Part shown: piece by piece, positions 51,961-61,352 of the stretch
How positions within the stretch are numbered: position 1 is the first letter of the stretch
Layout of the letters: the number at the start of each line of letters is the position of its first letter
NCBI RefSeq assembly: GCF_016862895.1
Contig: NZ_BONV01000048.1
Location: forward strand, 1-64,000
From: Planotetraspora kaengkrachanensis
Lineage (GTDB): Bacteria; Actinomycetota; Actinomycetes; Streptosporangiales; Streptosporangiaceae
Length of the DNA: 64,000 nt
Reading direction: 5' to 3'
The notes under the pieces: generated by a model
Told to the model about the DNA's origin: nothing
What the model saw: only the letters and a program-made list of their open reading frames with translations
Databases searched by the model: none
Program-made: the position numbers and the translations under genes

Positions 51961-53073
51961 CTAGCGCTTCTTGCGCTGCTTGCCGGACACGGCGCCGTTC
52001 TGAGCTCCCTGCCCGCTCTGAGCGCCCGCGCCGTTCTGAGATCCCGCCACGACGGGTTCCTTGCCCGACCGGCTCCCGCCCGCGGCGCCGGCGGTGGCCG
52101 CGGCGGCCTTGGCGGCCGACACCTGCCGGGCCGCAACGCGCCGGGCGAGCGCCTGCCACTGCGGTTCCCGCTCCTTGAGCGTCACCAGGATCGGTGTGGC
52201 GACGCACAGCGAGGAGTAGGTGCCGACGAGCATTCCGACGAACAGGGCCAGCGACAGGTCCTTCAGCGTGCCGGCACCGAGCAGCGTGGTCCCGATGAAC
52301 AGGATCGCCGCCACGGGCAGGATCGCGACGAGCGAGGTGTTCAGCGACCGGATCAGGGTGTGGCTGAGGGCGTTGTTCGCCGCCTGCGTGTAGGTCATCT
52401 TGGCCGACGTCCCGATCTTGCCCGTCACCTCCTTGATCATGTCGAAGACCACGACCGCGTCGTACAGCGAATAACCGAGGATCGTCAGGAAGCCCAGCAT
52501 CGTCGCCGGGGTCACCTCGAAGCCGGACCACGCGTAGATGCCGGCCGTGATCACGAGGTCGTGCACGAGGGCCACGATGGCGGCCAGCGCCATGCGCCAC
52601 TCGAAGGCGATCGAGAGGTACAACATGATCAGGCCCATGAAGACCACGAGGCCGATCCACGCCTTCTGGGAGACCTCACCACCCCAGGTCGCTCCGATGA
52701 CCTGGGAGCTGACCTGGTCCTCCGGCACGCCGAACTGCTTGGACACCGCCTGCTGGACCTTCGTCACCTCGGCGCCGTCAAGGCTCTCCGTGGTGACCCG
52801 CCAGTTCTTGTCCCCGGCCTGCTGGACGATCACCTGGTGCGGACCGGCGCCCTCGACGCTGTCCCGGACCTGCTCCACGGTCGACCCCGGCGTCCGGGCG
52901 AAGTCGAAGACCGACCCGCCCTTGAACTCGACTCCGAGATTGAGGCCGTGGATGATGAGCCCGACGATCGAGAAGATCAGAAGGAAGGCCGACAGCCCGT
53001 ACCAGATCCTGCGCTTGCCGACGAAGTCGATGTTGATGTCGCCTCGGTAGAGGCGACTGATAACACCCGGCAT
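51961..53073 (-). CDS. secF: Protein translocase subunit SecF
   Basis: Part of the SecDF complex that uses the proton gradient to help pull exported proteins across the membrane. The 370-residue protein has six membrane helices, the first near residue 25, a periplasmic P4-like domain (about 55-130, with GVEFKGGSVFDF) and the RND-type helix IVALVHDLVITAGIYAW carrying the functional Asp. Residues after about 315 form an Ala/Gly/Gln tail ending GKQRKKR. The ATG at 53073 has AGGAGG upstream and shares a base with the secD stop. Confidence 0.95.
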   Translation of the reverse strand: MPGVISRLYRGDINIDFVGKRRIWYGLSAFLLIFSIVGLIIHGLNLGVEFKGGSVFDFARTPGSTVEQVRDSVEGAGPHQVIVQQAGDKNWRVTTESLDGAEVTKVQQAVSKQFGVPEDQVSSQVIGATWGGEVSQKAWIGLVVFMGLIMLYLSIAFEWRMALAAIVALVHDLVITAGIYAWSGFEVTPATMLGFLTILGYSLYDAVVVFDMIKEVTGKIGTSAKMTYTQAANNALSHTLIRSLNTSLVAILPVAAILFIGTTLLGAGTLKDLSLALFVGMLVGTYSSLCVATPILVTLKEREPQWQALARRVAARQVSAAKAAAATAGAAGGSRSGKEPVVAGSQNGAGAQSGQGAQNGAVSGKQRKKR

Positions 53074-54839
53074 CACGCCTCCTGCAGGGTCTGCTCGGCA
53101 GGGCTCGTACGGCCCATACGCTCCGCGTCGAGTCCGGACAGTTTGTGGCCCTTGGCGAAGAACCGCATCCGGGCCGCCAGCGACATCAGCGGCTTCGTGA
53201 AGAGGAAGACGACCACGACGTCGATCAGCGTGGTCAGCCCCATCGCGAACGCGAATCCGGCGACGTCGCCCACCGCGAGGGCGAAGAGCACGATCGCGGC
53301 GATGAACATGACCGCGTCCGCCACCAGGATCGTGCGCCGGGCGCGCCGCCAGGCGACCTCGACGGCCGAGCGCAGAGTGCGGTGGCCCTCCTTGATCTCG
53401 TCACGTATTCGTTCGAAGTAGACGATGAACGAGTCCGCCGTGATACCGATCGAGACCACCAAGCCGATGATGTGCGGCAGCGACAGGCGGAATCCCGCGT
53501 TGTGACTCAGCAGCACCACCGTGGAGTAGGTGACCGCCGTGGCCACCGCGAGGCTGGCCACACCGATCAGGCCGAGGCCGCGGTAGTAGAGCAGCAGGTA
53601 GAGCACGACCACGAGCAGTCCGATGCCGCCCGAGATCAGGCCGCCGCGCAGCTGGTCCTGTCCCAGTGTCGAGGAGACCGACACGACCTGGCTCTGCTTG
53701 AACTTCAGCGGTAGCGCGCCGTACTTGAGCTGGTCGGCGAGAGCGGTGGAGCTCACCTGGGTGAAGTTGCCGGAGATCCGGGCGCTTCCACCGGGGATCG
53801 CCTCTTCGATCGTCGGTGCCACGATCACGACACCGTCGAGCACGTTCGCCAGCTGGTTGCGCGGCGGCGTGAGAGTGGTGATCCGCCGGGTGATGTCGGC
53901 GAACTGCGACGCGCCCTTGGACTTGAACGTGATGTTGACGATCCACTCGCCGGTCGTGGAGTCGGTGCCCGCCTGGGCGCCGCTGACCTCGGTGCCCTGC
54001 ACGGCCGCCTTGTCCAGGATGTAGCGCGCCGAGCCGTCGTCGCTGCAGGCGACGATCTGCTTGTTCGGGTCGTCCTGAACGCCCTGGCCCTTGTTCTTGG
54101 CGGTGCAGTCGATGTCGCGGAACTGCGTCAACAGCGCCGGGTCGATGCCGCTGGTGTCCTGCCCGGCCAGCGGATCCTCGGTGGCACCCGGGCTCGGCGG
54201 AGGCGGCGTCGGCGTGGCTTCGGCCTTCGCCCCGCTCTTCGCCTTGTCGTCGCCCTTGGCCTTGTCGGCCTTCGCCCCGCCCTTGGGATCAGCGGAGGCG
54301 GACGGCGAGGGAGCGGCGAGGGCCGAGGACAACGCCCTGCCCGCGGGAGTCCCGCTGGCGTTGGGAGTCGGCGTCGCGCCGCCGCTGGGCGTGGCGCTCG
54401 GAGCGCCCGAGCCGCTGGGTGTGGGAGCCGCCGTCGGCATCTGAACCGGCTGGTTCGTCGCCGCGGCCACCGCGAGCACCTGGCGCATCCGCAGCTCGGC
54501 GGTCGTGGACACGAGCCCGAGCGCCTCCTGCTGGCCGACTCCCGGGATCTGGATCACGATGTTGTCGTTCGCCCTCGCGACCTGGGCATCGGCGATGCCG
54601 TTGCCGTTCACGCGCGCCCGGATGATGTTGACGGCCTGGTCGATGCTCTCCGATGGCGGCGGCTTCCCATCGAGGGTCACCGGCGACAACGTCACCGTGG
54701 TCCCACCGGCCAGGTCGAGGCCGAACTTGGGGACGAACGCCTTCTGCAGGGCGATCGTCGCGCCCATGGCGAGAATGATCGCCAGAAGTACCAGGAGCGT
54801 GCGTCCCGGCTTGATCTGGCTACTGGTCGGTGGGGCCAC
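53073..54839 (-). CDS. secD: Protein translocase subunit SecD
   Basis: Larger partner of SecF, 588 residues. The first membrane helix (LLVLLAIILAMGATIAL) is followed by FGLDLAGGTTVTL, a large external region, and five more helices after about residue 390, with GLVVSIGITADSFIVYFERI. The external domain has a low-complexity insertion of about 85 residues rich in Pro, Ser, Thr, Ala and Lys (about 135-220), common in actinobacterial SecD. The GTG start has no obvious ribosome site. Confidence 0.95.
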   Translation of the reverse strand: MAPPTSSQIKPGRTLLVLLAIILAMGATIALQKAFVPKFGLDLAGGTTVTLSPVTLDGKPPPSESIDQAVNIIRARVNGNGIADAQVARANDNIVIQIPGVGQQEALGLVSTTAELRMRQVLAVAAATNQPVQMPTAAPTPSGSGAPSATPSGGATPTPNASGTPAGRALSSALAAPSPSASADPKGGAKADKAKGDDKAKSGAKAEATPTPPPPSPGATEDPLAGQDTSGIDPALLTQFRDIDCTAKNKGQGVQDDPNKQIVACSDDGSARYILDKAAVQGTEVSGAQAGTDSTTGEWIVNITFKSKGASQFADITRRITTLTPPRNQLANVLDGVVIVAPTIEEAIPGGSARISGNFTQVSSTALADQLKYGALPLKFKQSQVVSVSSTLGQDQLRGGLISGGIGLLVVVLYLLLYYRGLGLIGVASLAVATAVTYSTVVLLSHNAGFRLSLPHIIGLVVSIGITADSFIVYFERIRDEIKEGHRTLRSAVEVAWRRARRTILVADAVMFIAAIVLFALAVGDVAGFAFAMGLTTLIDVVVVFLFTKPLMSLAARMRFFAKGHKLSGLDAERMGRTSPAEQTLQEA

Positions 54840-54882
54840 TGGTGGTCAGTTCTTTCGTCAATAGGGTGTGCGATCAGCCTAC

Positions 54883-55239
54883 TCAGGACTGCTTGCTACT
54901 CGAATCATCGTCGCCCGCCGTCGTGTCGGGGGTGTCGTCGACTGAGCCCGTCTCCTCCTCAGAGGTTCCCTCCGCGGGCGGGACGACACGGCCGATCGCC
55001 GCCTTGACCCACCGGGTCTCGACACCGGGCGCGATCTCCAGGATGACATCGTCGTCCTTGAGCGCCGACACGGTGCCGAACAGCCCGGTCGTCGTCATGA
55101 CGCGGCTGCCGGGGACCAGGTTGTTCTGCATCTGGACCTGCTCCTGCTGCCGCTTTCGCTGCGGACGGATCAGCAGGAAGTAGAAGACCACTACCAGCAA
55201 GATCAGCGGCAGAAACGTCCCAAGCGGGTTGCTACCCAC
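54883..55239 (-). CDS. yajC: Sec translocon accessory protein YajC
   Basis: Small single-span partner of SecDF, 118 residues: one helix (LPLILLVVVFYFLLIRPQRK), then a basic stretch and the conserved NNLVPGSRVMTTTGLFGTV core, then an acidic tail (SEEETGSVDD, GDDDSSSKQ). The GTG at 55239 has an AAGGG site about eight bases upstream. Order yajC-secD-secF is standard. Confidence 0.93.
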   Translation of the reverse strand: MGSNPLGTFLPLILLVVVFYFLLIRPQRKRQQEQVQMQNNLVPGSRVMTTTGLFGTVSALKDDDVILEIAPGVETRWVKAAIGRVVPPAEGTSEEETGSVDDTPDTTAGDDDSSSKQS

Positions 55240-55315
55240 GGAGCCACCCTTCCTTACGTGATTAACCGGCCTGACGCCGGAGGTTTGATGCGCATTGCCA
55301 CGTGGCCGCCGCGAC

Positions 55316-55346
55316 GCTACACGGGTCGGCGTAAGCGGCCAGTCAA
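55316..55346 (-). promoter_or_regulatory. candidate promoter of yajC-secDF
   Basis: TTGACT (55346-55341), 19-bp spacer, TGTAGC (55321-55316), about 75 bp before the yajC start on the minus strand. The -35 is good, the -10 weak and the spacer long. Confidence 0.4.
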
Positions 55347-55545
55347 GCCACGCAGTGTATGCGAGCCGTTCTTGACCCGGCAACGAGCACACGTTCCGGC
55401 TCGCGGGAAAGTTCCTGTTTCATAGCCTTCGAAACCGATTCGTAATCGCACTCACCCCACACGTCACAGTTGTGCGACTTTTCCCCGAAGTTTTTCCTTT
55501 CATTTTCCTTCGCGTACGGCTCACGCCACCCCCGCGCCGGGGCGT
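55347..55545. other. ruvB-yajC intergenic segment with an AT-rich pyrimidine tract
   Basis: Between the yajC promoter and the ruvB stop codon I see no gene. Bases about 55474-55511 form an unusual low-GC, pyrimidine-rich stretch (blocks TTTTTCCTTTCATTTTCC) in otherwise GC-rich DNA. A GTTTC/GAAAC inverted repeat lies near 55418-55436. Confidence 0.4.
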
Positions 55546-56595
55546 CTACGCCTCGTCGAACAGTCCGGAAAAGACGGACGCGCCGAAAGCGTCAGGAGGA
55601 GGAGTCAGACCGAGGTGAGCCCAGGCCGACGCCGTCGCGACTCGGCCTCGCGGAGTGCGGGCGATCAGGCCCTGCCGTACCAGGAAGGGCTCGGCCACGA
55701 CCTCGACGGTCTCGGGCTCCTCCCCCACCGCGACGGCGAGGGTCGACAGGCCCACGGGTCCGCCCCCGAACTTCCTGAGCAGCACGCCGAGAACCGCCCG
55801 GTCGAGCCGGTCCAGCCCTTCCGCGTCGACCTCGTAAAGATTCAGTGCGGCGGAGGCTATCTCTCGGGTGACGACACCCTCGGCGCGCACCTCCGAGAAG
55901 TCCCTGACCCTTCTGAGCAGCCGGTTCGCGATCCGAGGCGTGCCCCGGGACCGCCGGGCGATCTCATGGGCGCCCTCCTCCGGCAGGCCCACCGACAACA
56001 GGCGCGCCGACCGGTGGAGGACCTGCTCAAGCTCGCTCGCGTCGTAGAAGTCCATGTGCGCGGTGAACCCGAACCGGTCGCGCAGCGGGGCCGGCAGCAG
56101 GCCCGCGCGGGTCGTCGCCCCCACGAGTGTGAACGGCGCGATGTCCAGCGGGATCGAGGTCGCCCCCGGCCCCTTGCCGACCACGATGTCGACCCGGAAG
56201 TCCTCCATGGCGAGGTAGAGCATCTCCTCCGCGGGCCTGGCCATCCGGTGGATCTCGTCGATGAACAGGACCTCGCCCTCGGACAGGGTCGACAGGATCG
56301 CGGCGAGATCGCCCGCGCGCTCGAGCGCGGGACCGGAGGTCACCCGGAGCGGCGCGCCGAGCTCCGCCGCGATGATCATCGCGAGCGTGGTCTTCCCGAG
56401 GCCGGGCCCCCCGCTCATCAGCACGTGGTCAGGCGGGCGATTGCGGCGAACGGCGCTTTCCAGCACGAGCGACAGCTGCTCGCGGACCCGCGCCTGGCCG
56501 ATGAACTCGTCGAGACGCTTGGGCCGCAGCGCGGCCTCCAGCGACTGCTCGTCGTTGTCCGGCTCGGGTGACACGAGATCACGTTCGAAGCTCAT
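55546..56595 (-). CDS. ruvB: Holliday junction branch-migration ATPase RuvB
   Basis: AAA+ motor that drives branch migration with RuvA. The 349-residue protein has [14 protein letters not shown], Walker [11 protein letters not shown] (about 62), Walker [10 protein letters not shown], sensor [18 protein letters not shown], and a C-terminal winged helix with [17 protein letters not shown]. All motifs are intact. It follows ruvA by 34 bp and shares the SOS-regulated ruvCAB order. Confidence 0.97.
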   Translation of the reverse strand: MSFERDLVSPEPDNDEQSLEAALRPKRLDEFIGQARVREQLSLVLESAVRRNRPPDHVLMSGGPGLGKTTLAMIIAAELGAPLRVTSGPALERAGDLAAILSTLSEGEVLFIDEIHRMARPAEEMLYLAMEDFRVDIVVGKGPGATSIPLDIAPFTLVGATTRAGLLPAPLRDRFGFTAHMDFYDASELEQVLHRSARLLSVGLPEEGAHEIARRSRGTPRIANRLLRRVRDFSEVRAEGVVTREIASAALNLYEVDAEGLDRLDRAVLGVLLRKFGGGPVGLSTLAVAVGEEPETVEVVAEPFLVRQGLIARTPRGRVATASAWAHLGLTPPPDAFGASVFSGLFDEA

Positions 56596-56629
56596 CCACG
56601 CCCCCGGGTCGCGAGTCTCATGGCCGGCC

Positions 56630-57250
56630 TCATCGGACGCTCAGCGCGCGCAGCGCCGCCTTGAGCAGCACCGCGACCTGCGGCGTGCGGCCCGCCGCCA
56701 CCTCCGCGTCCGCCTCTGCGCCGACGACGGCGACCGCCTCGTCCGCGTCCTTGGCCGAGTAGCCCAGCCCGACCAGGCCGGAGTGGACCTGCTCGCGCCA
56801 CGCCGGCTGCCTGGCCTTGCCATTCAGGGCGGCGGCGACCGTCTCGTCGGGGGTGCCGAGCTTGTCCTTCAGCTCCAGCACGATGCGCTGGGCGCCCTTC
56901 TGCCCGATGCCGGGGACCATCGTCAGCGCCTTGAGGTCGGCGCCGGCCACGGCTACCCGCAGCGCGTTCGGGGTGTGCACGGCCAGCATCGCGAGAGCGA
57001 TGCGCGGCCCCACGCCGCTGGCCGTCTGCAGCAGTTCGAACACGACCCGCTCGTCGTCGGTGGCGAAGCCGTACAGCGTGAGCGACTCCTCCCGCACGAC
57101 GAGGGCCGTCGCGAGCCTGGCGGTCTCGCCCACGCGCAGGGTGGCGAGCGTGCCGGGTGTGCAGTGCACCAGGACGCCCACCCCGCCGACCTCGATGACG
57201 GCGGCGTCCGGCGCGACGGCGGTCACCTCCCCCGCCACGGATGCGATCAT
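56630..57250 (-). CDS. ruvA: Holliday junction DNA-binding protein RuvA
   Basis: Tetrameric junction-binding partner of RuvB, 206 residues: an N-terminal OB fold ([20 protein letters not shown]), paired HhH motifs ([12 protein letters not shown] and [15 protein letters not shown]) in the middle, and a C-terminal three-helix domain ([14 protein letters not shown]) that contacts RuvB. GAGGGG lies eight bases before the ATG. A 196-bp gap to ruvC contains only a small CCGTTCC/GGAACGG hairpin (57266-57283). Confidence 0.96.
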   Translation of the reverse strand: MIASVAGEVTAVAPDAAVIEVGGVGVLVHCTPGTLATLRVGETARLATALVVREESLTLYGFATDDERVVFELLQTASGVGPRIALAMLAVHTPNALRVAVAGADLKALTMVPGIGQKGAQRIVLELKDKLGTPDETVAAALNGKARQPAWREQVHSGLVGLGYSAKDADEAVAVVGAEADAEVAAGRTPQVAVLLKAALRALSVR

Positions 57251-57446
57251 TCGCCCGTCCCCTCCCCGTTCCTGACGGAACGGTCACGACGCCGTGCCGC
57301 CGGCCCGCCGGCGTGAACGTCACCGCCTGCCACCCGCCTGGAACGCGATCTCCGCTGCGGAAGCCCCGGCAGGCCACGTCCGCGAGCCGCACCCAGTCCT
57401 ATCAGAGCCCGCAGACAGAGTGCCGCCCCCACCGCGGATCGGACGC

Positions 57447-58049
57447 TCACGGTCCGGTCCCTTCGCCGGTACGGCCGGCGGGCGAATGCCGGTAGCCCGC
57501 GGCCAGCGCGACCGCGGTGGTGCCGCGCGACCGGGCGAGCGCCTCGGCCAGCCGGTTCTGGACTCCGCCTCGCCACACGTGGCAGATGGCCAGCGCGAGG
57601 GCGTCGGCGGCGTCCGCGGGCTTCGGCATCGCGTCGAGCCGCAGGAGCCGGGTGACCATCGCGCCCACCTGCTTCTTGTCGGCGTTGCCGTTCCCCGTGA
57701 TGGCGGCCTTGACCTCGCTGGGGGTGTGCAGGGCGACCGGAAGCCCCCTGCGGGCGGCGCACACGATGGCGACGGCGGAGGCCTGGGCTGTGCCCATGAC
57801 GGTGCGGACGTTGTGCTGGGCGAACACCCTCTCGACGGCCACCGCGTCGGGCTTGATCTCGTCGAGCCACCGCTCGAGCCCGGCCTCGATCGCCACCAGG
57901 CGGGAGCCGATGTCGTCCTCGGCGGGGGTGCGCACCACCCCGACCCCGATGAGATCGAGAGGGGCGCCGGGGCGGCCGCGCACCGCGCCGACGCCGCATC
58001 GCGTCAGCCCGGGGTCGACCCCCAGCACGCGCAGCTCTGGCATCCGCAC
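57447..58049 (-). CDS. ruvC: Crossover junction endodeoxyribonuclease RuvC
   Basis: Resolves Holliday junctions. The 200-residue RNase H-fold protein has the first catalytic Asp in [14 protein letters not shown], the Glu in [11 protein letters not shown], and the last acidic pair in [15 protein letters not shown]. The C-terminal 20 residues are a variable tail. The GTG at 58049 has GGGAGG seven bases upstream; an ATG two codons later is the alternative. A strong LexA box lies 46 bp upstream, so ruvCAB should be part of the SOS response. Confidence 0.95.
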   Translation of the reverse strand: MRMPELRVLGVDPGLTRCGVGAVRGRPGAPLDLIGVGVVRTPAEDDIGSRLVAIEAGLERWLDEIKPDAVAVERVFAQHNVRTVMGTAQASAVAIVCAARRGLPVALHTPSEVKAAITGNGNADKKQVGAMVTRLLRLDAMPKPADAADALALAICHVWRGGVQNRLAEALARSRGTTAVALAAGYRHSPAGRTGEGTGP

Positions 58050-58094
58050 CGGCAGGCCTCCCTGGTCCGCTCGCCCAGCGGCGCCCAGGGAACC

Positions 58095-58112
58095 GCCGAA
58101 CATCTGTTCGGC
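58095..58112. promoter_or_regulatory. LexA (SOS) box of ruvCAB
   Basis: GCCGAACATCTGTTCGGC is a perfect palindrome with 7-bp arms around 4 bp and matches the actinobacterial SOS box CGAAC-N4-GTTCG. It lies 46 bp upstream of ruvC, next to a possible -10 (TAGAGT). Control of ruvCAB by LexA is established in related bacteria. Confidence 0.85.
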
Positions 58113-58149
58113 ACCGAACTCTACCGTGATCGGCTCGACTTCGCTCGCG

Positions 58150-59316
58150 TCAGAAGTAGTCGATCATGTACGCGGCGCAGTTGAACGCGGCGTCCAGCGC
58201 GTCGTCGGTCTCGGGAGTCCCTCCGGAGAGTAGGCCCGTACGCCGGAGGGTGGCCGTGGGGACGCCGGCGAACAGGGCCGACATGCCGCCGATCGTGAAT
58301 CGGGGCACCGTGCCCGAACCCGCGGCGGACCCGGCGGAAGCCGTACCGGATCCGGAGGCGACCTCCAGGCGCCAGGTGCCCGAGTTGGCGGGACGCTGCG
58401 GGTCGTCGACCTCGATCGCCACGTCTACCGTCACCCCTGCGGGGAAGCCGCGCTGTCCGACGGCGGCGGGCAGATCGATGAGGCGGTGCATCCAGCGCGC
58501 CTGCCTGACCTCGTCGGACTGCCGCTCGCGGAGCATCCACAGAACCGGGTCGTGGGGCGCCACGGGGGCCTTGACCGACGTGGCGATGGACGAGGCGGTG
58601 CCGACGAGCGACCACAGGGCGCGCGCCGTGGCCTCGGAGCCTGCGACGAGGTTGTCGACCTCGATGTCCCCGGAGTCCCAGCGGTAGATCACGTACCCGT
58701 CGTCGGCCAGGTAGCAGAAGTCGTCATCGTCGCCGAGCCACAGGCGCCACGTGGGCTCGTCCCAGCCGAGCGGGCCGCTGGCGCGGGTGGAGGCGTAGAC
58801 GCGCTCCAGCACCGCCATGAGTTCCGGCGCGTCGTCCGCGCCCATGCGGCGCAACTTCACGGCCTTCGAAGCGCCGTCCCCGAGGCCGCGCAGCGCCTCA
58901 GCGGGCAGGACGGCCGTCAGCAGCGCCCCCGCGTGCTCCCAGCCCAGGCTCCGGTAGATCGGCGTGGTGGCCGGATAGAGCGCGGACGTGACGTGCCCGA
59001 GTTCGCCGCACCGGTCGATCACCGCCGACATGAGCGTGCGGCCCACGCCGCGTCCTCGGTCCTCCGGAGCGACGGTCACGCCGGCGATGCCCCCCATGGA
59101 CAGCGCCCGCCCGTGCCACCACTGGGTGAAGCGGTTGATCCGCGCCGTGCCGGTCAGCCGGGAGCCTTCGAAGGAGCCCAGGTAGGACCCTTCGGGCAGG
59201 ATCTCGAAGCGTTTGCGCCACGTCTCCACGTCTCCCGGGGAGAGCGGGCCGAAGGCGCGCTTACGGTTGTCGAGCACGGCGTCGAGATCATCGGCCGTCA
59301 GGTCGCGAATGTCCAC
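58150..59316 (-). CDS. Eis-like GNAT N-acetyltransferase
   Basis: 388-residue protein of the enhanced-intracellular-survival type: an N-terminal GNAT domain with acetyl-CoA loop [17 protein letters not shown] (about 82-98), a second GNAT-like domain, and a C-terminal SCP2-like domain. It ends in IDYF; in Eis the carboxylate of the terminal Phe takes part in catalysis, so the end is conserved. Relatives acetylate aminoglycosides and protein lysines; the substrate here is unknown. The start is uncertain: TTG 59325 or GTG 59316. I prefer GTG, which lies 8 bp after a possible -10 (TAGTTT) with no ribosome site, as in a leaderless gene. Confidence 0.85.
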   Translation of the reverse strand: MDIRDLTADDLDAVLDNRKRAFGPLSPGDVETWRKRFEILPEGSYLGSFEGSRLTGTARINRFTQWWHGRALSMGGIAGVTVAPEDRGRGVGRTLMSAVIDRCGELGHVTSALYPATTPIYRSLGWEHAGALLTAVLPAEALRGLGDGASKAVKLRRMGADDAPELMAVLERVYASTRASGPLGWDEPTWRLWLGDDDDFCYLADDGYVIYRWDSGDIEVDNLVAGSEATARALWSLVGTASSIATSVKAPVAPHDPVLWMLRERQSDEVRQARWMHRLIDLPAAVGQRGFPAGVTVDVAIEVDDPQRPANSGTWRLEVASGSGTASAGSAAGSGTVPRFTIGGMSALFAGVPTATLRRTGLLSGGTPETDDALDAAFNCAAYMIDYF

Positions 59317-59372
59317 GAACGACAAAACTAGGCCGCCCGCGGCCGCACACGCGACCTGTTTTCCGCCCGGCG

Positions 59373-60128
59373 CTAGTCCTCGTCCAGCTTCTCCATGATC
59401 TCGTCGCTGACGTCGAAGTTGCCCCAGACGTTCTGGACGTCGTCGCTGTCCTCGAGCGCGTCGATGAGGCGGAAGACCTTGCGGGCGCCCTCCTCGTCGA
59501 GCGGGACGTTCATCGTGGGCACGAAGCTCGCCTCGGCCGACTCATAGTCGATCCCGGCGTCCTGCAGGGCCTTGCGGACCGGGATGAGGTCGGTCGCCTC
59601 GGAGACGACCTCGAAGTTGTCGCCGAGGTCGTTGACCTCCTCCGCCCCCGCGTCCAGGACGGCCATGAGCACGTCGTCCTCGGTCAGCGAGGCCCGCGGG
59701 ACGATTACGACGCCCTTGCGGTTGAACATGTACGAGACGGAGCCGGGGTCCGCGAGGGAGCCGCCGTTGCGGGTGAGGGCCACCCGGACCTCCGACGCCG
59801 CGCGGTTGCGGTTGTCGGTCAGACACTCGATCAGGATGGCGACGCCGCCGGGGGCGTAGCCCTCGTACATGATGGTCTGCCAGTCGGCTCCGCCCGCCTC
59901 GAGACCACCGCCGCGCTTACGCGCGCGCTCGATGTTGTCGATGGGGACGGAGTTCTTCCGCGCCTTGGTGATCGCGTCGTACAGGGTCGGGTTGCCGTCC
60001 GGATCGGGACCGCCGGTCCTGGCCGCGACCTCGATGTTCTTGATGAGCTTGGCGAAGAGCTTGCCGCGCTTGGAGTCGAGCGCCGCCTTCTTGTGCTTCG
60101 TCGTCGCCCATTTGGAGTGGCCGGACAT
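59373..60128 (-). CDS. YebC/PmpR family regulator
   Basis: 251-residue cytoplasmic protein with the family N-terminus [20 protein letters not shown] and the conserved [28 protein letters not shown] split at residues 90-118. YebC proteins were described as DNA-binding regulators (some of ruv genes) and more recently as translation factors that help ribosomes at proline stretches. It starts 3 bp after the pdxT stop and lies upstream of ruvCAB, the usual actinobacterial order. Length is standard. Confidence 0.94.
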   Translation of the reverse strand: MSGHSKWATTKHKKAALDSKRGKLFAKLIKNIEVAARTGGPDPDGNPTLYDAITKARKNSVPIDNIERARKRGGGLEAGGADWQTIMYEGYAPGGVAILIECLTDNRNRAASEVRVALTRNGGSLADPGSVSYMFNRKGVVIVPRASLTEDDVLMAVLDAGAEEVNDLGDNFEVVSEATDLIPVRKALQDAGIDYESAEASFVPTMNVPLDEEGARKVFRLIDALEDSDDVQNVWGNFDVSDEIMEKLDED

Positions 60129-60131
60129 CGC

Positions 60132-60743
60132 CTAGAGCTCCCTCACCATTTCGACAAAATACGAATGAACCCGCGCATCTCCGGTCAGCTCCGGGTGGAA
60201 GGACGTCGCGAGCAGAGGTCCCTGTCGGACCGCGACGATCCTATCCCCAGCTTCGCTCACCGCATCCCCTGGTCGAGCGCGGCCCAGCACGTCGACCTCC
60301 GGGCCGACGGACTCGACCCAGGGCGCGCGGATGAAAACGGCTCGCATCGGACCCCGCGCGGCGAAGTCCAGATCGGCCTCGAAGGAGTCGACCTGGCGGC
60401 CGAACGCGTTGCGCCGGACGACCATGTCGATGCCGCCCAAAGTCTGCTGCCCCTCGATCCCGCCCTCGATGCGGTCGGCCAGCATGATCATGCCGGCGCA
60501 GGAGCCGTAGGCGGGCATGCCCTCCTTGATCCGCAACCGGAGCGGCTCGAGGAGCTCGAAGGCGGTCGCGAGCTTCCACATCGTCGTGGACTCTCCACCC
60601 GGTATGACCAGCGCGTCCACCGCGTCGAGCTCTTCCTGGCGGCGGACGGGCGTCGCGCCGGCGCCCGACGCCTCCAACGCGCGGACGTGCTCACGCACGT
60701 CGCCCTGGAGGGCGAGCACACCGATCTTCGGCGCAGAGGTCAC
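60132..60743 (-). CDS. pdxT: Pyridoxal 5'-phosphate synthase glutaminase subunit
   Basis: Supplies ammonia from glutamine to PdxS. The 203-residue class I glutaminase has the oxyanion stretch [13 protein letters not shown], the nucleophile Cys in [10 protein letters not shown] (about 82) and the His-Glu pair in SFHPELT near the end. The GTG start has GAAGGG seven bases upstream. Unlike the usual arrangement, a marR gene and a repeat element lie between it and pdxS. Confidence 0.95.
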   Translation of the reverse strand: MTSAPKIGVLALQGDVREHVRALEASGAGATPVRRQEELDAVDALVIPGGESTTMWKLATAFELLEPLRLRIKEGMPAYGSCAGMIMLADRIEGGIEGQQTLGGIDMVVRRNAFGRQVDSFEADLDFAARGPMRAVFIRAPWVESVGPEVDVLGRARPGDAVSEAGDRIVAVRQGPLLATSFHPELTGDARVHSYFVEMVREL

Positions 60744-60822
60744 GGCATTCCCTTCATTCTGTGGCCGATTCAGCGTATGACCACGCGGGGTCGCGCCCCA
60801 AACCGGCGACTTTCGCGGGTCG

Positions 60823-61248
60823 TCAGCCGCGGCCGAGCTTGGCCAGCGCGGGCAGGGCCGCGCTGATGGCGCGACGCTCGTCCGCGTTGAGCCGGTCCAG
60901 CTGCCGGGTCAGGTAGGCGATCCTCGCGTGCCGTACGGCATGCAGGCGGGACCGGCCCTCGCTGGTCAGCTCGACCGTGCGGACGCGGGCGTCGGAGGCG
61001 TCCGTGCCCCGGGCGACCAGGCCCGCGTCCTCGAGCCGGTTGATCTGGACGGTCATGGTGGGCAGCTGCACGCCGTGCTCCTCGGCCAGCTCGGACATGC
61101 GCCGTGGAGGGCCTTCGAGGGAACCGAGGACGGAGTACTGCTGGGCGGTCACCGGCTGTCCCGCCGTCGTGCGGCGGAGCAGCATCACGAGGTGACGCAA
61201 CTCGCGCGACAGGCTCCCCGCCAACTGTCCCGTGTCGTCCGTCGTCAC
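60823..61248 (-). CDS. MarR-family transcriptional regulator
   Basis: 141-residue winged-helix protein: [28 protein letters not shown] is the helix-turn-helix region (split here, residues about 52-79), with the wing [16 protein letters not shown] after it. MarR proteins are usually repressors released by small aromatic ligands. It is inserted between pdxS and pdxT, facing the same way, and may be co-transcribed with pdxT. The GTG start lies 7 bp after a TAGGGT that could be a -10 (leaderless), although a GGGG also precedes it. Its target is unknown. Confidence 0.88.
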   Translation of the reverse strand: MTTDDTGQLAGSLSRELRHLVMLLRRTTAGQPVTAQQYSVLGSLEGPPRRMSELAEEHGVQLPTMTVQINRLEDAGLVARGTDASDARVRTVELTSEGRSRLHAVRHARIAYLTRQLDRLNADERRAISAALPALAKLGRG

Positions 61249-61283
61249 ACCCCAGACCCTAGCCCAGCTCCCCCACCTCAGCG

Positions 61284-61352
61284 GTGATCACGCGGCCCTG
61301 CGGTGATCATGCACGGGAGATCCGTGCATGATCACACCCAGGGTGCGTTCAC
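61284..61352. repeat. compact repeat cluster F between pdxS and marR
   Basis: Cores of the dispersed family: a variant GTGATCACGCGG at 61284, an exact plus core at 61303 (19 bp on) and an exact minus core ending at 61335. The last two form a perfect 14-bp stem with a 5-nt loop (61303-61316 with 61322-61335). The pdxS stop codon (61351-61349) lies 17 bp before the minus core. The hairpin could terminate pdxS transcription. Confidence 0.85.

Noticed and set aside
55347-55545. Small RNA gene between ruvB and yajC
   Set aside because: No promoter-terminator pair could be defined; only the AT-rich tract stands out.
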